Shown: positions 26,023-33,992, counted from the stretch's first letter. The stretch is DNA of 64,000 nucleotides from Aphodosoma sp045126975 (GCA_045126975.1 JBGVPL010000042.1:1-64000), one strand, 5' to 3'. Notes: generated by a model from the letters alone, not told the origin. Numbers and translations: made by a program.

Positions 26023-26111
26023 ATGCGCCAAATTGGTAAACAAAAACGCGCCAAATTGGTAAACGAAAACGCGCCAAATTGGTAAATTGCATTAAAAAAT
26101 TTGGCGGTTTC
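26023..26111 (+). repeat. Three 23-bp direct repeats upstream of the DUF4143 ATPase
   Basis: GCGCCAAATTGGTAAA starts at 26025, 26048 and 26071, an exact 23-bp period. An inverted partial copy, AATTTGGCGGTTTC, follows at 26098-26111 and the -7 box is at 26124. Likely operator or binding array for the next gene. Confidence 0.8.
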
Positions 26112-26123
26112 AAAAAAAATAAT

Positions 26124-26131
26124 TACCTTTG
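26124..26131 (+). promoter_or_regulatory. -7 box of the DUF4143 ATPase gene
   Basis: TACCTTTG, 17 bases before the ATG, directly downstream of the 23-bp repeats. Confidence 0.6.
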
Positions 26132-26147
26132 CACCAAATAATTAAAT

Positions 26148-27422
26148 ATGGAATATACAAAAAGAATAGCAGATCAGATTTTAGCTGATAAATTAGAGTC
26201 AATAGGTGCTGTAATTATAGAGGGCCCCAAAGCCTGCGGAAAGACTACAACTGCAGAGCAACAAGCCTCAAGTGTGCTTTATATGGATGACCCACAAAAG
26301 CAGGAGCAATATAGGCAGTTGGCAAATACTAATATTACTTATTTACTAGAAGGTAAAACTCCTCGATTGATTGATGAGTGGCAAGAAGTTCCTCAATTTT
26401 GGGACGCAATACGTTTTATGGTTGATCATCGAGAAGGTGATGGGCAATTTATATTGACAGGTTCAGCCGTTCCTGTTAAATCGGATGAAATACGTCATAC
26501 CGGTACAGGTCGATATGGATGGTTAAAAATGCGCCCCATGAGTTTGTGGGAATCAGGCGAATCTAGTGGAAAAGTATCTCTTTCTGAATTATTGTTATCG
26601 CCCGAAGTTATAGCAGCAGATAATAAATTACAACTGCGCGATTTAGCTTTTTTAGTTTGTCGAGGAGGTTGGCCTAAAGCTGTATCTAAACAGACCGAGA
26701 GGGCTGCATTGATGCAAGCAAAAGAATATTTTAAATCTATAATTAGTAATGATATTTCTAGGGCTGATGGGGTACAGCGTAGTTCTGAATATGCACATCG
26801 ATTGATGCGATCTTATGCAAGACACCAAGGTGCTCAAGTTAGCATATCAACCATTTTAGCTGACATTGCAGTTAATGAATCAGAGGATATAAGTAATAAA
26901 ACAATAGAGTCGTATCTTTCTGCCTTGCGTAAGATTTTTGTAATAGAAGATATGCCAGCTTGGAATCCAAACCTTCGTTCAAAAACAGCAATACGCACTT
27001 CTGATACACGTTATTACATTGATTCATCTATAGCAACTGCGGCTTTAGGTTTAAATCCAGATGATTTAATAAATGACCTAAATACCTTTGGTTTATTGTT
27101 TGAAACACTTTGTGTGCGTGATTTGCGTATTTATGCAGATGCTTTAGATGGTAATATTTATCATTACAGAGATAAAAATGGGTTAGAGTGTGATGCTGTA
27201 TTACATCTTCCAAATGGTTCTTATGGTTTAATTGAGATTAAATTAGGAGGTAACAAATTGATTGAAGAGGGGTCAGAAACTCTGAAAAATTTACAATCAA
27301 TTATTGATACAACAAAAATGAAAGAGCCTTCATTTATGATGGTTTTAATAGGTGTTGGTGATTATGCCTATCGTCGAACAGATGGCGTGTATGTTGTTCC
27401 TATTGGATGTTTGAGGCCGTAA
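26148..27422 (+). CDS. AAA ATPase with C-terminal DUF4143 domain
   Basis: 424 residues. The N-terminal AAA domain has Walker A IIEGPKACGKTTTAEQQAS, Walker B-like TPRLIDEWQEVPQFWDAIRF and sensor FILTGSAVP. The C-terminal DUF4143 part has a PD-(D/E)xK-like pattern (HYRDKNGLECDAVLHLPNG, GLIEIKLGG). These proteins are common, mobile and functionally obscure; roles in DNA handling or toxin-like activity are only proposed. AT-rich codon use unlike the kinase gene suggests transfer. Monocistronic: own promoter and a terminator at 27513. Confidence 0.9.
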   Translation: MEYTKRIADQILADKLESIGAVIIEGPKACGKTTTAEQQASSVLYMDDPQKQEQYRQLANTNITYLLEGKTPRLIDEWQEVPQFWDAIRFMVDHREGDGQFILTGSAVPVKSDEIRHTGTGRYGWLKMRPMSLWESGESSGKVSLSELLLSPEVIAADNKLQLRDLAFLVCRGGWPKAVSKQTERAALMQAKEYFKSIISNDISRADGVQRSSEYAHRLMRSYARHQGAQVSISTILADIAVNESEDISNKTIESYLSALRKIFVIEDMPAWNPNLRSKTAIRTSDTRYYIDSSIATAALGLNPDDLINDLNTFGLLFETLCVRDLRIYADALDGNIYHYRDKNGLECDAVLHLPNGSYGLIEIKLGGNKLIEEGSETLKNLQSIIDTTKMKEPSFMMVLIGVGDYAYRRTDGVYVVPIGCLRP

Positions 27423-27512
27423 AATAAATTTACTCTATTTCCATTAAAAAAACATTGAAAATCGGAAGTAGCACTTCGGATTTTGATTGAAAATCGGGAG
27501 TAGGCTATGGTC

Positions 27513-27541
27513 AGAGCAACTATTTTAGTTGCTCTTTTTTT
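27513..27541 (+). terminator. Intrinsic terminator after the DUF4143 ATPase
   Basis: 10-bp stem AGAGCAACTA/TAGTTGCTCT, loop TTT, then a T-run. Confidence 0.9.
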
Positions 27542-27576
27542 ATGCCAAAAACATGCTCAAAAACATTAAAATATAT

Positions 27577-27607
27577 TTTGTGGCTTAATAAAAATTAACT
27601 ATATTCG
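27577..27607 (+). promoter_or_regulatory. Promoter of the structured RNA
   Basis: TTTG at 27577-27580, a 19-base spacer, then TATATTCG at 27600-27607 (one mismatch to TAnnTTTG). Predicts a start near 27614. Confidence 0.5.
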
Positions 27608-27613
27608 CAGTTA

Positions 27614-27838
27614 TAACGAAGGACCTGCTGGATCATGCAGTGTCCAACATATTTTTTTATAGAATAACATTATTCATTTATACAGTCTGTCTAAAAAACT
27701 TGGCCGTTTTCAAATACAGCTACTGTGCATAAGTGATTAGTGTTCACGTTCATAGCAGCGTGAACTCACTTATCGTAGTAGCATGAGGTCAGGCCAAGTA
27801 CCTTTAGACAGCGAGAAGTAGAGTTCTCGCTTTTTTTT
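27614..27838 (+). ncRNA. Structured small RNA, copy 1 (rod-shaped, 6S-like architecture)
   Basis: A long rod closes at 27687-27695/27803-27811 (CTGTCTAAA/TTTAGACAG) and continues at 27699-27705/27792-27798 (CTTGGCC/GGCCAAG). It then opens into a bubble (27706-27718 and 27783-27791). Beyond the bubble are three stems: GCTACT/AGTAGC, ATAAGTGA/TCACTTAT and GTTCACG/CGTGAAC, with a 10-base loop. A hairpin GCGAGAA/TTCTCGC plus eight T ends it. The 5' part also holds a hairpin at 27621-27645. No open frame accounts for it. Copy 2 at 51788-51995 shares the stem order with different but still pairing bases, and the 3' block GAGGTnnnGCCAA(G/A)TACC. The 5' end is inferred from the promoter. It could be a 6S-type RNA, a trans-acting sRNA or a leader. 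Confidence 0.65.
27811..27838 (+). terminator. Terminator of the structured RNA
   Basis: Stem GCGAGAA/TTCTCGC, loop GTAGAG, then eight T. Same stem as at 51793-51815. Confidence 0.9.
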
Positions 27839-27874
27839 GTACCATCAAATGAACCAAAATGAACTAAAAATTCT

Positions 27875-27906
27875 ATTGCGAGAACACTAAAAAAGCAATA
27901 ATTTTG
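27875..27906 (+). promoter_or_regulatory. Promoter of the lipoprotein gene
   Basis: ATTG at 27875-27878, 20 bases, then the -7 box TAATTTTG at 27899-27906. It separates the lipoprotein gene from the RNA upstream. Confidence 0.5.
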
Positions 27907-27948
27907 CAAAATATTAAAAAATTTATAAATTTTATTAAATCTAGGAAT

Positions 27949-29247
27949 ATGAAAAAAACAATTATTTTATTGTTCGTTTTAGTTTTGTTTGCGTCATGTG
28001 GAGGCAAACAAAACACTCAACACAATCAATATGGCAATATGGCAGAAGAGCAAATTGTCGAATATGAGAAAGTGTTATCATCATTGCAGCGTATTGAGAT
28101 TATGTTGGATGAATTAAACGAAGTAACGTCAGAGCAAATTATGGCACTGTCAGAGGTTTTGCCACAGTTGTACTATACGTACGATATGGAAGGGCTTGAC
28201 TCAACCTCATTAGTACTATGTCATAATCTTAAAAAACGTGTCGATTTAATTCGTAATAAATTGAAAGATAGATTACAAATCAAAATATCAACATTGATTA
28301 TCGCAGGTCATCAGCATGAGGATTATTTGATGGATGATGGTATAGAGGCATATCCTGTTTATCTTGAAAAAGGCGATAAATTATTTTATTCTGTAACAAC
28401 TGAATCTCCAGCAACTATAAAAGTGTATAATGCAGACTCTCGTAAATTGTTAAAAACCTATAGTAGTAAAACTAAAGTGCACGATTCGCTTGATATTCGC
28501 AATTCTGCAATATATCTTGTAGAGATTAATCCTACTGTTACTCAATATGCTACTATCAATGTTGGGTATAAAGTTTCTAGTATTGACCGGTTGAATAATC
28601 TATATACAGTTAATTCTGAGGTTGTAGAATGCGAAAAAGGGGCTTTTCGAGCAACTTCTGTCAAAGGTATTAAAATGGTTAATGTATTTGAAGAGCCTCG
28701 TAAATTCACACTTCGTGGTCAAATCAAAGCAGCTTTTTCAGGTTCTTATCGTGGCATTGTAGCCATTCAAGTGCCGGCTGGCACCACCGATGTCCTCTAT
28801 CGTTTGCGTATCTCAACCGATGAAGAAGATATGTATTCTGATGGAGACTTTAACGAAAATTTAAATCATTCATATCGTAAAATCAAAATGTTAGGGTTAC
28901 CCGTCTATGAATCGCAACGTAGTATAGGTATCATTCAAACTATTCTTGGCGACAATAAACCACCACGCGAAGAAGATGCTTATATCAATATGTTCGTATT
29001 TACAAGTTCATCTCAAGCAAAAAAATTTCAAGACGGCAAACCAACATCCGAGTTGCAATACAATGTCAATTATTCTACAATGGGCACACAATCGTGCAAT
29101 GGACGTATCCCTATGAATGGTTTGCAAACCATCTATTTAGGGTTTGAAAATGAACGTATGCGCTTTCATAATTACGTTTGGCTCGAAGTCATAGCCATTT
29201 CCCCAAAGACCGAATACTTCAATGCTAAATATACCATTGTGAAGTGA
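27949..29247 (+). CDS. Lipoprotein of unknown function
   Basis: 432 residues from MKKTIILLFVLVLFASCGGK; the lipobox LFASC makes residue Cys17 the lipidated one. An ATG 45 bases upstream was rejected because the signal peptide starts here. A helical segment (about residues 28-100) precedes beta-rich sequence: GDKLFYSVTTESPATIKVYN resembles a bacterial pre-peptidase or carbohydrate-type sandwich, and SGSYRGIVAIQVPAGTTDVL begins a second module. No enzyme motif seen. It opens the accessory region that includes the FG-unit operon, about 430 bases ahead of it. Confidence 0.75.
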   Translation: MKKTIILLFVLVLFASCGGKQNTQHNQYGNMAEEQIVEYEKVLSSLQRIEIMLDELNEVTSEQIMALSEVLPQLYYTYDMEGLDSTSLVLCHNLKKRVDLIRNKLKDRLQIKISTLIIAGHQHEDYLMDDGIEAYPVYLEKGDKLFYSVTTESPATIKVYNADSRKLLKTYSSKTKVHDSLDIRNSAIYLVEINPTVTQYATINVGYKVSSIDRLNNLYTVNSEVVECEKGAFRATSVKGIKMVNVFEEPRKFTLRGQIKAAFSGSYRGIVAIQVPAGTTDVLYRLRISTDEEDMYSDGDFNENLNHSYRKIKMLGLPVYESQRSIGIIQTILGDNKPPREEDAYINMFVFTSSSQAKKFQDGKPTSELQYNVNYSTMGTQSCNGRIPMNGLQTIYLGFENERMRFHNYVWLEVIAISPKTEYFNAKYTIVK

Positions 29248-29679
29248 TTATATTTCTCCCCTGTTTTAGGGAGGTCCTCGAAGAGGGGAGGGGTTAAGAG
29301 TGCTGTAATTAAAAAACTCGCAGAGACGATATAACCCAGGCAGGGGTGTAAACCCCTGATGAGATGGATACATGGTATAACAAGCGCCGTAGGTGCGACA
29401 GAGCAATCTATCCGTGTAATCTGTATAGCGATTTTTGCGTAGCAAAAGAGCGAATTTTATATTTAAATGGTAAAAATCTGAAAATTCTTGCAATAAGCGA
29501 GGGCAATTCAGTTTACTTAAATTGTCGAGCGTAGCAAGAATCTTGAGTGAACCAACGGTCTTGAGCCGAACCAACAGTCTTGAGCCGGATGGCGAAAAAT
29601 GGCGAAAAATGCGAAAAAATCTGTGTTATCTGTAGGGGATAAAAGTTATATCGAACTAACGTTAATTAACTAAAATATC
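29248..29679. repeat. Repeat-rich gap after the lipoprotein gene
   Basis: 432 bases. It holds CCCC double-hairpin copy 5 (29256-29297), then a GGCAGGGGTGTAAACCCCTG hairpin block (about 29337-29405). A GCGATTTTTGCGTAGCAAAA hairpin (29424-29455) follows, similar to 49146-49172. Then comes the GGTCTTGAGCC family (29484-29625, core repeated at 29550 and 29570) and CTGTGTTATCTGTAGGGGAT, which also recurs near 49200. The open frame on the minus strand here is repeat-derived. Confidence 0.7.
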
Positions 29680-29841
29680 ATGAAAATTCCAGGACTAAGT
29701 TTTTCTCTAAAGCGTGCCGTAGGCATTTCAGGTCTAAAAAACAAAGTAGCACGCGCTATAGGCATACCAACCACGCGTCAAGGTCTTGAACGTAAAATCG
29801 GTGGAGCAATCATCAAAGCAGTAACTAAAAAACGAAAATAA
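29680..29841 (+). CDS. Small cationic protein, 53 residues
   Basis: Too short for usual length cut-offs, but well supported: ATG at 29680, stop TAA at 29839, 27 bases before the next gene on the same strand. It reads MKIPGLSFSLKRAVGISGLK, then NKVARAIGIPTTRQGLERK and IGGAIIKAVTKKRK. About a quarter of residues are Lys or Arg and there are no Cys, so a DNA/RNA-binding or membrane-active peptide is possible. I recall similar SLKRAxGI...ARAxGIPTT small proteins from other bacteria but no assigned function. Confidence 0.6.
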   Translation: MKIPGLSFSLKRAVGISGLKNKVARAIGIPTTRQGLERKIGGAIIKAVTKKRK

Positions 29842-29868
29842 TATTAACATTTTAGAACATTTACAATT

Positions 29869-30234
29869 ATGGGACTTTTTGACAGTATTAAAGACCGTTT
29901 CAATTCGGCGGAGTTTACAGTTGCTCCAAACAAAAAATTGAAAACAATTTCAGCCGATTTCATGGCTGCGTTCGATTTAACATTGGTCTTCTACAAAGGT
30001 AAACAAATTGCCGATGGAGATTTGACACTCAACCAATTGAACGAAAAAACAACTAAAGATGTGAAAAAAGCATCTGCCGATGCACTTAAAATCAAAGGTA
30101 GCACAAAAGTAGGTGATGCCGAAAAACTTTTTGATGCAACATTTGGCGTAACAGTCCAAATCAAAGACAAAACAGGCAAAATCCTCGTTCCAAACGAAAT
30201 CACAATCGGTAAAGCCGCTCGTGGCGAATATTAA
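29869..30234 (+). CDS. FG-unit domain protein A
   Basis: 121 residues. After MGLFDSIKDRFNSAEFTVAP come two similar units (about 21-56 and 79-121), each a helix leading to an F-(G/D) turn and a beta-hairpin: KTISADFMAAFDLTLVFYKG and DAEKLFDATFGVTVQIKD, each followed by a TL or TI motif. The same unit occurs in protein B (30344) and protein C (33244), so the operon encodes one domain family three times. No signal peptide and no catalytic motif, so it is perhaps a small adaptor. Followed by hairpin 1 (30246-30278). Confidence 0.7.
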   Translation: MGLFDSIKDRFNSAEFTVAPNKKLKTISADFMAAFDLTLVFYKGKQIADGDLTLNQLNEKTTKDVKKASADALKIKGSTKVGDAEKLFDATFGVTVQIKDKTGKILVPNEITIGKAARGEY

Positions 30235-30245
30235 TAATAAACAAT

Positions 30246-30278
30246 AAGGCATTCGGGCTTGATCGCCCGTTTGCCTAC
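30246..30278 (+). repeat. Intercistronic hairpin 1
   Basis: GGCA TT CGGGC, loop TTGATC, GCCCG TT TGCC, followed by TAC. First of four related hairpins placed after genes of this operon. Confidence 0.75.
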
Positions 30279-30343
30279 AAGTAAAAGGAAGATGCCGAAA
30301 ATCCTAAAAGAGTAGGCATAAAATACTTAAAATCTAAATTATC

Positions 30344-32272
30344 ATGGCAGTATTAAATTTAACTAAAAGCACAACTATAGCACAATTAAAAAAAGAATTC
30401 AACGAAACGTTTGGAGCTGTGTTGCGTATCTATTCTGGTCGTTCACAAGCCGAAGAAACTACAACTTTGGGCGAATTAGGTCTCTCAAATGAAGGCTCTT
30501 TCGAATGTCGTTCAAGTTTGACTGTAGTTCGTTTCATCGAGCGCATGCAAAACGAGTTTGGTCTTAAGGTTAAAGTATATACTTGCGACGATTGGGTGGC
30601 TGCTTTGGATGGGCTTACACTTGAGTCAGCAGGCAAAGTTAAGAAAAATGCCGTTAAAGCTGATATGGAGAGTATGATTGCATATCAACGCACTGAGGAG
30701 GTTGATGTAGCACCTGAAGAAAACAATATTGCTATCAAAAAGTCAGCATCTTATGGCGAATATATTATTAATATCGCCGAAGACAACAAAGTGATTGTAT
30801 TAAAAAATGGAGTAGAGTGTGATAACTCAAAAACAGCGTTGCGTGAAATCGCCTCTTCAATAGGTTTTACGATTGATCCCAAATGGAATACTCGTCAAGT
30901 TGGGGCTAAAGTAGTGGATGCTTTGAATGGAGACTTTTCTGTTGAACCAAAAGAGGACAGAGCTTTTATTGAAATTACTCCTGATACTATTATTGATGAT
31001 ATTTATGTTGCTTTTACATTGAAATATCCTCATCTTCACCTACGTTTTGTTACTGAGTCGGGTGTAATGAACGCATTGGTTGATTCGAAAAAAACGGTTG
31101 CTCTGGTGCGTAAAGATTTCAATAAAAAGTTAGGCGAAGATTATCAATTTGAATCAGGAAAAGTCTCTATCGAAGAGGATGTTGTTATTGAAGATTTGAC
31201 AGACCACTTCCGCGCCTATGGTTTGTGTAGCCCTTGGGTTTGTTGCCATTATGGCGATGACCTTGAACCAGAACCACACGGTGATGATAGAACTTTAGGC
31301 TTCGCTAATAATGACTCTGCATCCGATGAAATATATATGATTGCGGGGAAACGTAAAATAGATACTTCTGGAAATATATTGTCAAAAATAGATTCGGTAA
31401 GAATTGAAATTGAATATACCGAATACGAATACGCTCCTATTGATGAAGATGGTAATATGATAGGTGATAGCGTTGCGTTTTGTTTTCATGAAGATTGTTA
31501 TACTGAAATATACATTGGTGATGAATTATCCGATGAAGAAGCAGAAACTGAATATTCTGGTTACAAACCATATAAGTTTGATGAAACAGAACATATGGGA
31601 TGTTGGGAAAATAGTGTGCGTGCAGTCTATTATTTGAATGTTGAAAATTTTGATGCTTCAAAATTAGTTGAGCATTATGATTGTTATGACGTTCCTTGTA
31701 ATGATGGAACTATAGAAGCAAGTTTTATGTCTTTGAAATATGATGGAAAGGTAATTGAGTTTGATCAAGAATCTTATAGTTGTGAAAATAACGATTTTTG
31801 TGAAATTTCAATTCCTGCAGAATTTATAAAAGAATCAAAAACTAAAAAAAATAATAATAAAGCTGCATTAAGCCGTCAATTTGCTATTTTAGCTTGGGTT
31901 GTTGCTGATATTGATGATGAACTTGTTGAAGACGAGATTAAAATAATTCTTAGTATTGCTCAACGATATGATAAATTGGATGTTGATTTGGTACGTCAAC
32001 GATTGATGTTAGAAAAAATGGGACTTCATGATTATGAATCACACTCAGAGGTTGCACGTAGTATTGCTGAAGAGCATCGAGAATTGATGTTTAAGGCGTT
32101 ATCTATGGTGGTTATTTCTGATTTTAAAGTCACTCAAAATGAATTAGTGCTACTTGGTAATATTAGTGATATTTGGGGATTTGGTGAAACAGGAAATGAT
32201 ATATTTAATGAAGTTGTTGAGAAATTTACCTCTTCTTTCCCGAATCGTGAATTAATTATAGAAGAGGAGTAA
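30344..32272 (+). CDS. Large FG-unit protein B with C-terminal TerB-like domain
   Basis: 642 residues, acidic. Residues 8-97 hold two FG units (LKKEFNETFGAVLRIYSG and FIERMQNEFGLKVKVYTC, the latter ending TLESAGK). Residues 136-195 form a separate module (GEYIINIAEDNKVIVLKNGV, TALREIASSIGF, WNTRQVGAKV). Residues 212-290 hold two diverged FG units. A long acidic beta-rich section (300-510) follows. The last 115 residues are helical and TerB-like: AILAWVVADIDDELVEDEI and ALSMVVISDFKVTQNELVLL, the two half-repeats with acidic residues seen in tellurite-resistance TerB domains. No signal peptide. Probably the scaffold of the operon's complex (inference). Confidence 0.7.
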   Translation: MAVLNLTKSTTIAQLKKEFNETFGAVLRIYSGRSQAEETTTLGELGLSNEGSFECRSSLTVVRFIERMQNEFGLKVKVYTCDDWVAALDGLTLESAGKVKKNAVKADMESMIAYQRTEEVDVAPEENNIAIKKSASYGEYIINIAEDNKVIVLKNGVECDNSKTALREIASSIGFTIDPKWNTRQVGAKVVDALNGDFSVEPKEDRAFIEITPDTIIDDIYVAFTLKYPHLHLRFVTESGVMNALVDSKKTVALVRKDFNKKLGEDYQFESGKVSIEEDVVIEDLTDHFRAYGLCSPWVCCHYGDDLEPEPHGDDRTLGFANNDSASDEIYMIAGKRKIDTSGNILSKIDSVRIEIEYTEYEYAPIDEDGNMIGDSVAFCFHEDCYTEIYIGDELSDEEAETEYSGYKPYKFDETEHMGCWENSVRAVYYLNVENFDASKLVEHYDCYDVPCNDGTIEASFMSLKYDGKVIEFDQESYSCENNDFCEISIPAEFIKESKTKKNNNKAALSRQFAILAWVVADIDDELVEDEIKIILSIAQRYDKLDVDLVRQRLMLEKMGLHDYESHSEVARSIAEEHRELMFKALSMVVISDFKVTQNELVLLGNISDIWGFGETGNDIFNEVVEKFTSSFPNRELIIEEE

Positions 32273-32281
32273 TTATTATTT

Positions 32282-32313
32282 AGGTACTCGGGCTTAATTG
32301 CCCGTTTGCCTAC
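32282..32313 (+). repeat. Intercistronic hairpin 2
   Basis: CGGGC, loop TTAATT, GCCCG, then TTTGCCTACAA, directly after gene B. Confidence 0.7.
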
Positions 32314-32331
32314 AAATAAGCAAAAAGTATA

Positions 32332-33171
32332 ATGGAAAATAAAGTTAATAAACAATTTTTATATGATATTTTCGATAAAATATCATCGTATGAATCAGAT
32401 AATTCTGGTTATTCTCTTGGTAAGTTGGCTATTCAAAAAGTATTTGAGGCAACTAATACTTATTCGATTGAAGATATATTAGCACGTCTTACAATTATTG
32501 ATAGTATGTATTCTACACAAATGAATCGTAGGTACTATGGATTAGAAGAATTGGCAGAGGTTTTAACAGAAATAAATAAAAAGCAAAATCTTACGGAAGC
32601 TTTTTTGGCTTTTCTTAAGGCTAAAGATTTAAGTAGATTTCAAATAAGAGGAAAAGCAACAGATTTATTTACTGAAAAGTATGGAATAGGTAAAAATGGA
32701 GAAGATAAAGGTTTAGCTGTTTCTCTGATTAGTAAATATGCTTATTTCGAAACAAGATACCAATTCCCTATTTATGATTCGATAGTTAGAGAGATGTATC
32801 CTCGTGTTTGGAGTTATTGTGGATTTCCGCAAAAAGAAATGCCTCAGATAAAAACAAATGATATTTGTAGTTTTATTGATGCGATTGATATATTGATTGC
32901 TAAATTGAATCATAAGACAATAAATTATGATACCTTAGATAGAGTGTTGTGGTATGTTGGTAAAATTCAACGAGGCAATTTATCCTTGATTCTTAGTAGA
33001 GCGGAGTATGACGCTTTTGTGAAAAAGTATTCTCAAAAGGTGAAAAAGAAAGAAAAAGTGGTAAATGAATTTATTTTTGATATAGTAGGTGTTGATTTGG
33101 AAACATTGCCATTGCAACAAAAAAGTGGTATTATTTATGATTTTTTTGTGTTAGCAAAAAAACTTAAGTAA
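32332..33171 (+). CDS. Unknown protein in the FG-unit operon
   Basis: 279 residues, mostly helical, not recognised. Notable stretches: MENKVNKQFLYDIFDKISSY, IDSMYSTQMNRRYYGLEELA, KATDLFTEKYGIGKNGED, SLISKYAYFETRYQFPIYDS, and a Lys-rich turn KKYSQKVKKKEKVV. The SKYAYFE...FPIYDSIV pattern looks like a conserved core, but no motif identifies an activity. Very AT-rich codons, which points to transfer. Same strand, 59 bases after gene B, so part of the same transcription unit. Confidence 0.6.
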   Translation: MENKVNKQFLYDIFDKISSYESDNSGYSLGKLAIQKVFEATNTYSIEDILARLTIIDSMYSTQMNRRYYGLEELAEVLTEINKKQNLTEAFLAFLKAKDLSRFQIRGKATDLFTEKYGIGKNGEDKGLAVSLISKYAYFETRYQFPIYDSIVREMYPRVWSYCGFPQKEMPQIKTNDICSFIDAIDILIAKLNHKTINYDTLDRVLWYVGKIQRGNLSLILSRAEYDAFVKKYSQKVKKKEKVVNEFIFDIVGVDLETLPLQQKSGIIYDFFVLAKKLK

Positions 33172-33182
33172 TTTACAAAGAA

Positions 33183-33222
33183 TAAAAGGACGTAGCCGAA
33201 AATCCTAAAAGAGTAGGCATTA
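33183..33222 (+). repeat. GCCGAAAATCCTA repeat before gene C
   Basis: GCCGAAAATCCTAAAAGAG followed by TAGGCAT, identical in core to 30293-30319 before gene B. CCTA/TAGG and GCC/GGC can pair. Confidence 0.7.
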
Positions 33223-33243
33223 ACTAACTAAAAATTTATTACT

Positions 33244-33558
33244 ATGGCAGAAATTGCATTGAAAGGTAACATGAAAGTGAAAACCTTGAAAAACGAATTC
33301 AAAAAAGCATTTGGTTCAACTCTTCGCGTTTACAAAAGCATAACTTGTAAAGGTGCATTTGCTGACGATGAAGCAACTTTGGCTTCTATCCGTGCTAAAG
33401 ACGCTAAAGGTGGCGAACTCGCAGTAGGTGGTAACATGCAAGTGGGTAACTTCGAGAAAAAAGTTGCTGAAATGTATGGTATTGGCGTACAAGTAGCTAA
33501 CGCTGACGACTCTGCTTTGGCTGATAACTCTGTTACTCTCGTGTCTGCAGGCAAATAA
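33244..33558 (+). CDS. FG-unit domain protein C
   Basis: 104 residues, essentially one FG domain of two units: TLKNEFKKAFGSTLRVYKS (about 14-32) and NFEKKVAEMYGIGVQVANAD (about 69-88), ending SVTLVSAGK just as the first domain of protein B ends LTLESAGK. The internal duplication is clear. Codon use is rich in GGT/GCT/AAC, as in well-expressed genes, in contrast to the AT-rich gene before it. Probably a small abundant partner of protein B (inference). Followed by hairpin 3. Confidence 0.7.
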   Translation: MAEIALKGNMKVKTLKNEFKKAFGSTLRVYKSITCKGAFADDEATLASIRAKDAKGGELAVGGNMQVGNFEKKVAEMYGIGVQVANADDSALADNSVTLVSAGK

Positions 33559-33571
33559 TAAGCAACATAAT

Positions 33572-33605
33572 TAAGGCATTCGGGCTTGACCCCCCGTTTG
33601 CCTAC
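33572..33605 (+). repeat. Intercistronic hairpin 3
   Basis: GGCATT CGGG, loop CTTGACCC, CCCG TTTGCC, then TACA, directly after gene C. It is followed by the block CAACCTATGCCGAAGAAAAC, which recurs at 50819. Confidence 0.7.
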
Positions 33606-33694
33606 ATGTATAAATCAAGATGGTGAAACCTACCTTCGAGCAACCTATGCCGAAGAAAACCGCCATCAAATAATAACTTTAAATCCTAAATATT

Positions 33695-33937
33695 ATGAGT
33701 AAAGAGTATTATCGCAAAAAAATTATCGATTTGCGAGCTGATTTAGCAAAAGAAAAAGAAGAAAAAAAACGTGACAACGCTCACTATGCCGATTTAATTA
33801 AACGTGCTTCATCGCCATCGTCAAAAGCATCTTATCGCAAAACTAAAATCGACCGTGCAGCATCACACGATCGTGAAATTGAACGTATCAAACGCTATAT
33901 CGAAGATGCCAAAGAAGCATTGAAACGTTGTAAATAA
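33695..33937 (+). CDS. Small coiled-coil protein
   Basis: 80 residues, very charged: MSKEYYRKKIIDLRADLAKE, a central SSPSSKASYRKTKID hinge, then EIERIKRYIEDAKEALKRC. Two helices able to form a coiled coil around the Ser-rich hinge. Last gene of the FG-unit operon, followed by hairpin 4 and then a convergent ATPase gene. Function unknown. Confidence 0.65.
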   Translation: MSKEYYRKKIIDLRADLAKEKEEKKRDNAHYADLIKRASSPSSKASYRKTKIDRAASHDREIERIKRYIEDAKEALKRCK

Positions 33938-33964
33938 TTTATATTAAGTAAATCGAAAAAATAA

Positions 33965-33992
33965 GGCATTCAAGATTGAACCCTTGAATGCC
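33965..33992 (+). repeat. Intercistronic hairpin 4 (perfect 10-bp stem)
   Basis: GGCATTCAAG, loop ATTGAACC, CTTGAATGCC. Same frame of bases as hairpins 1-3, but CGGG/CCCG is replaced by CAAG/CTTG, a compensatory change. Confidence 0.8.

Larger units (their letters stand above)
27423..27948. other. Gap carrying a terminator, a structured RNA gene and a lipoprotein promoter
   Basis: 526 bases without a protein gene. In order: two direct copies of TTGAAAATCGG(A/G)AGTAG (27454, 27487), terminator 27513-27541, RNA promoter 27577-27607, RNA 27614-27838, and lipoprotein promoter 27875-27906. Each part is listed separately. Confidence 0.7.

Noticed and set aside
26023..26091. CRISPR-like array
   Set aside because: Three 16-bp units with 7-base spacing are far too short for repeat-spacer structure and have no cas genes nearby.
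27614..27838. SRP RNA, tmRNA or RNase P RNA
   Set aside because: None of the conserved cores of these RNAs (SRP tetraloop region, tRNA-like ends, RNase P helices) is visible; only a 6S-like overall shape.
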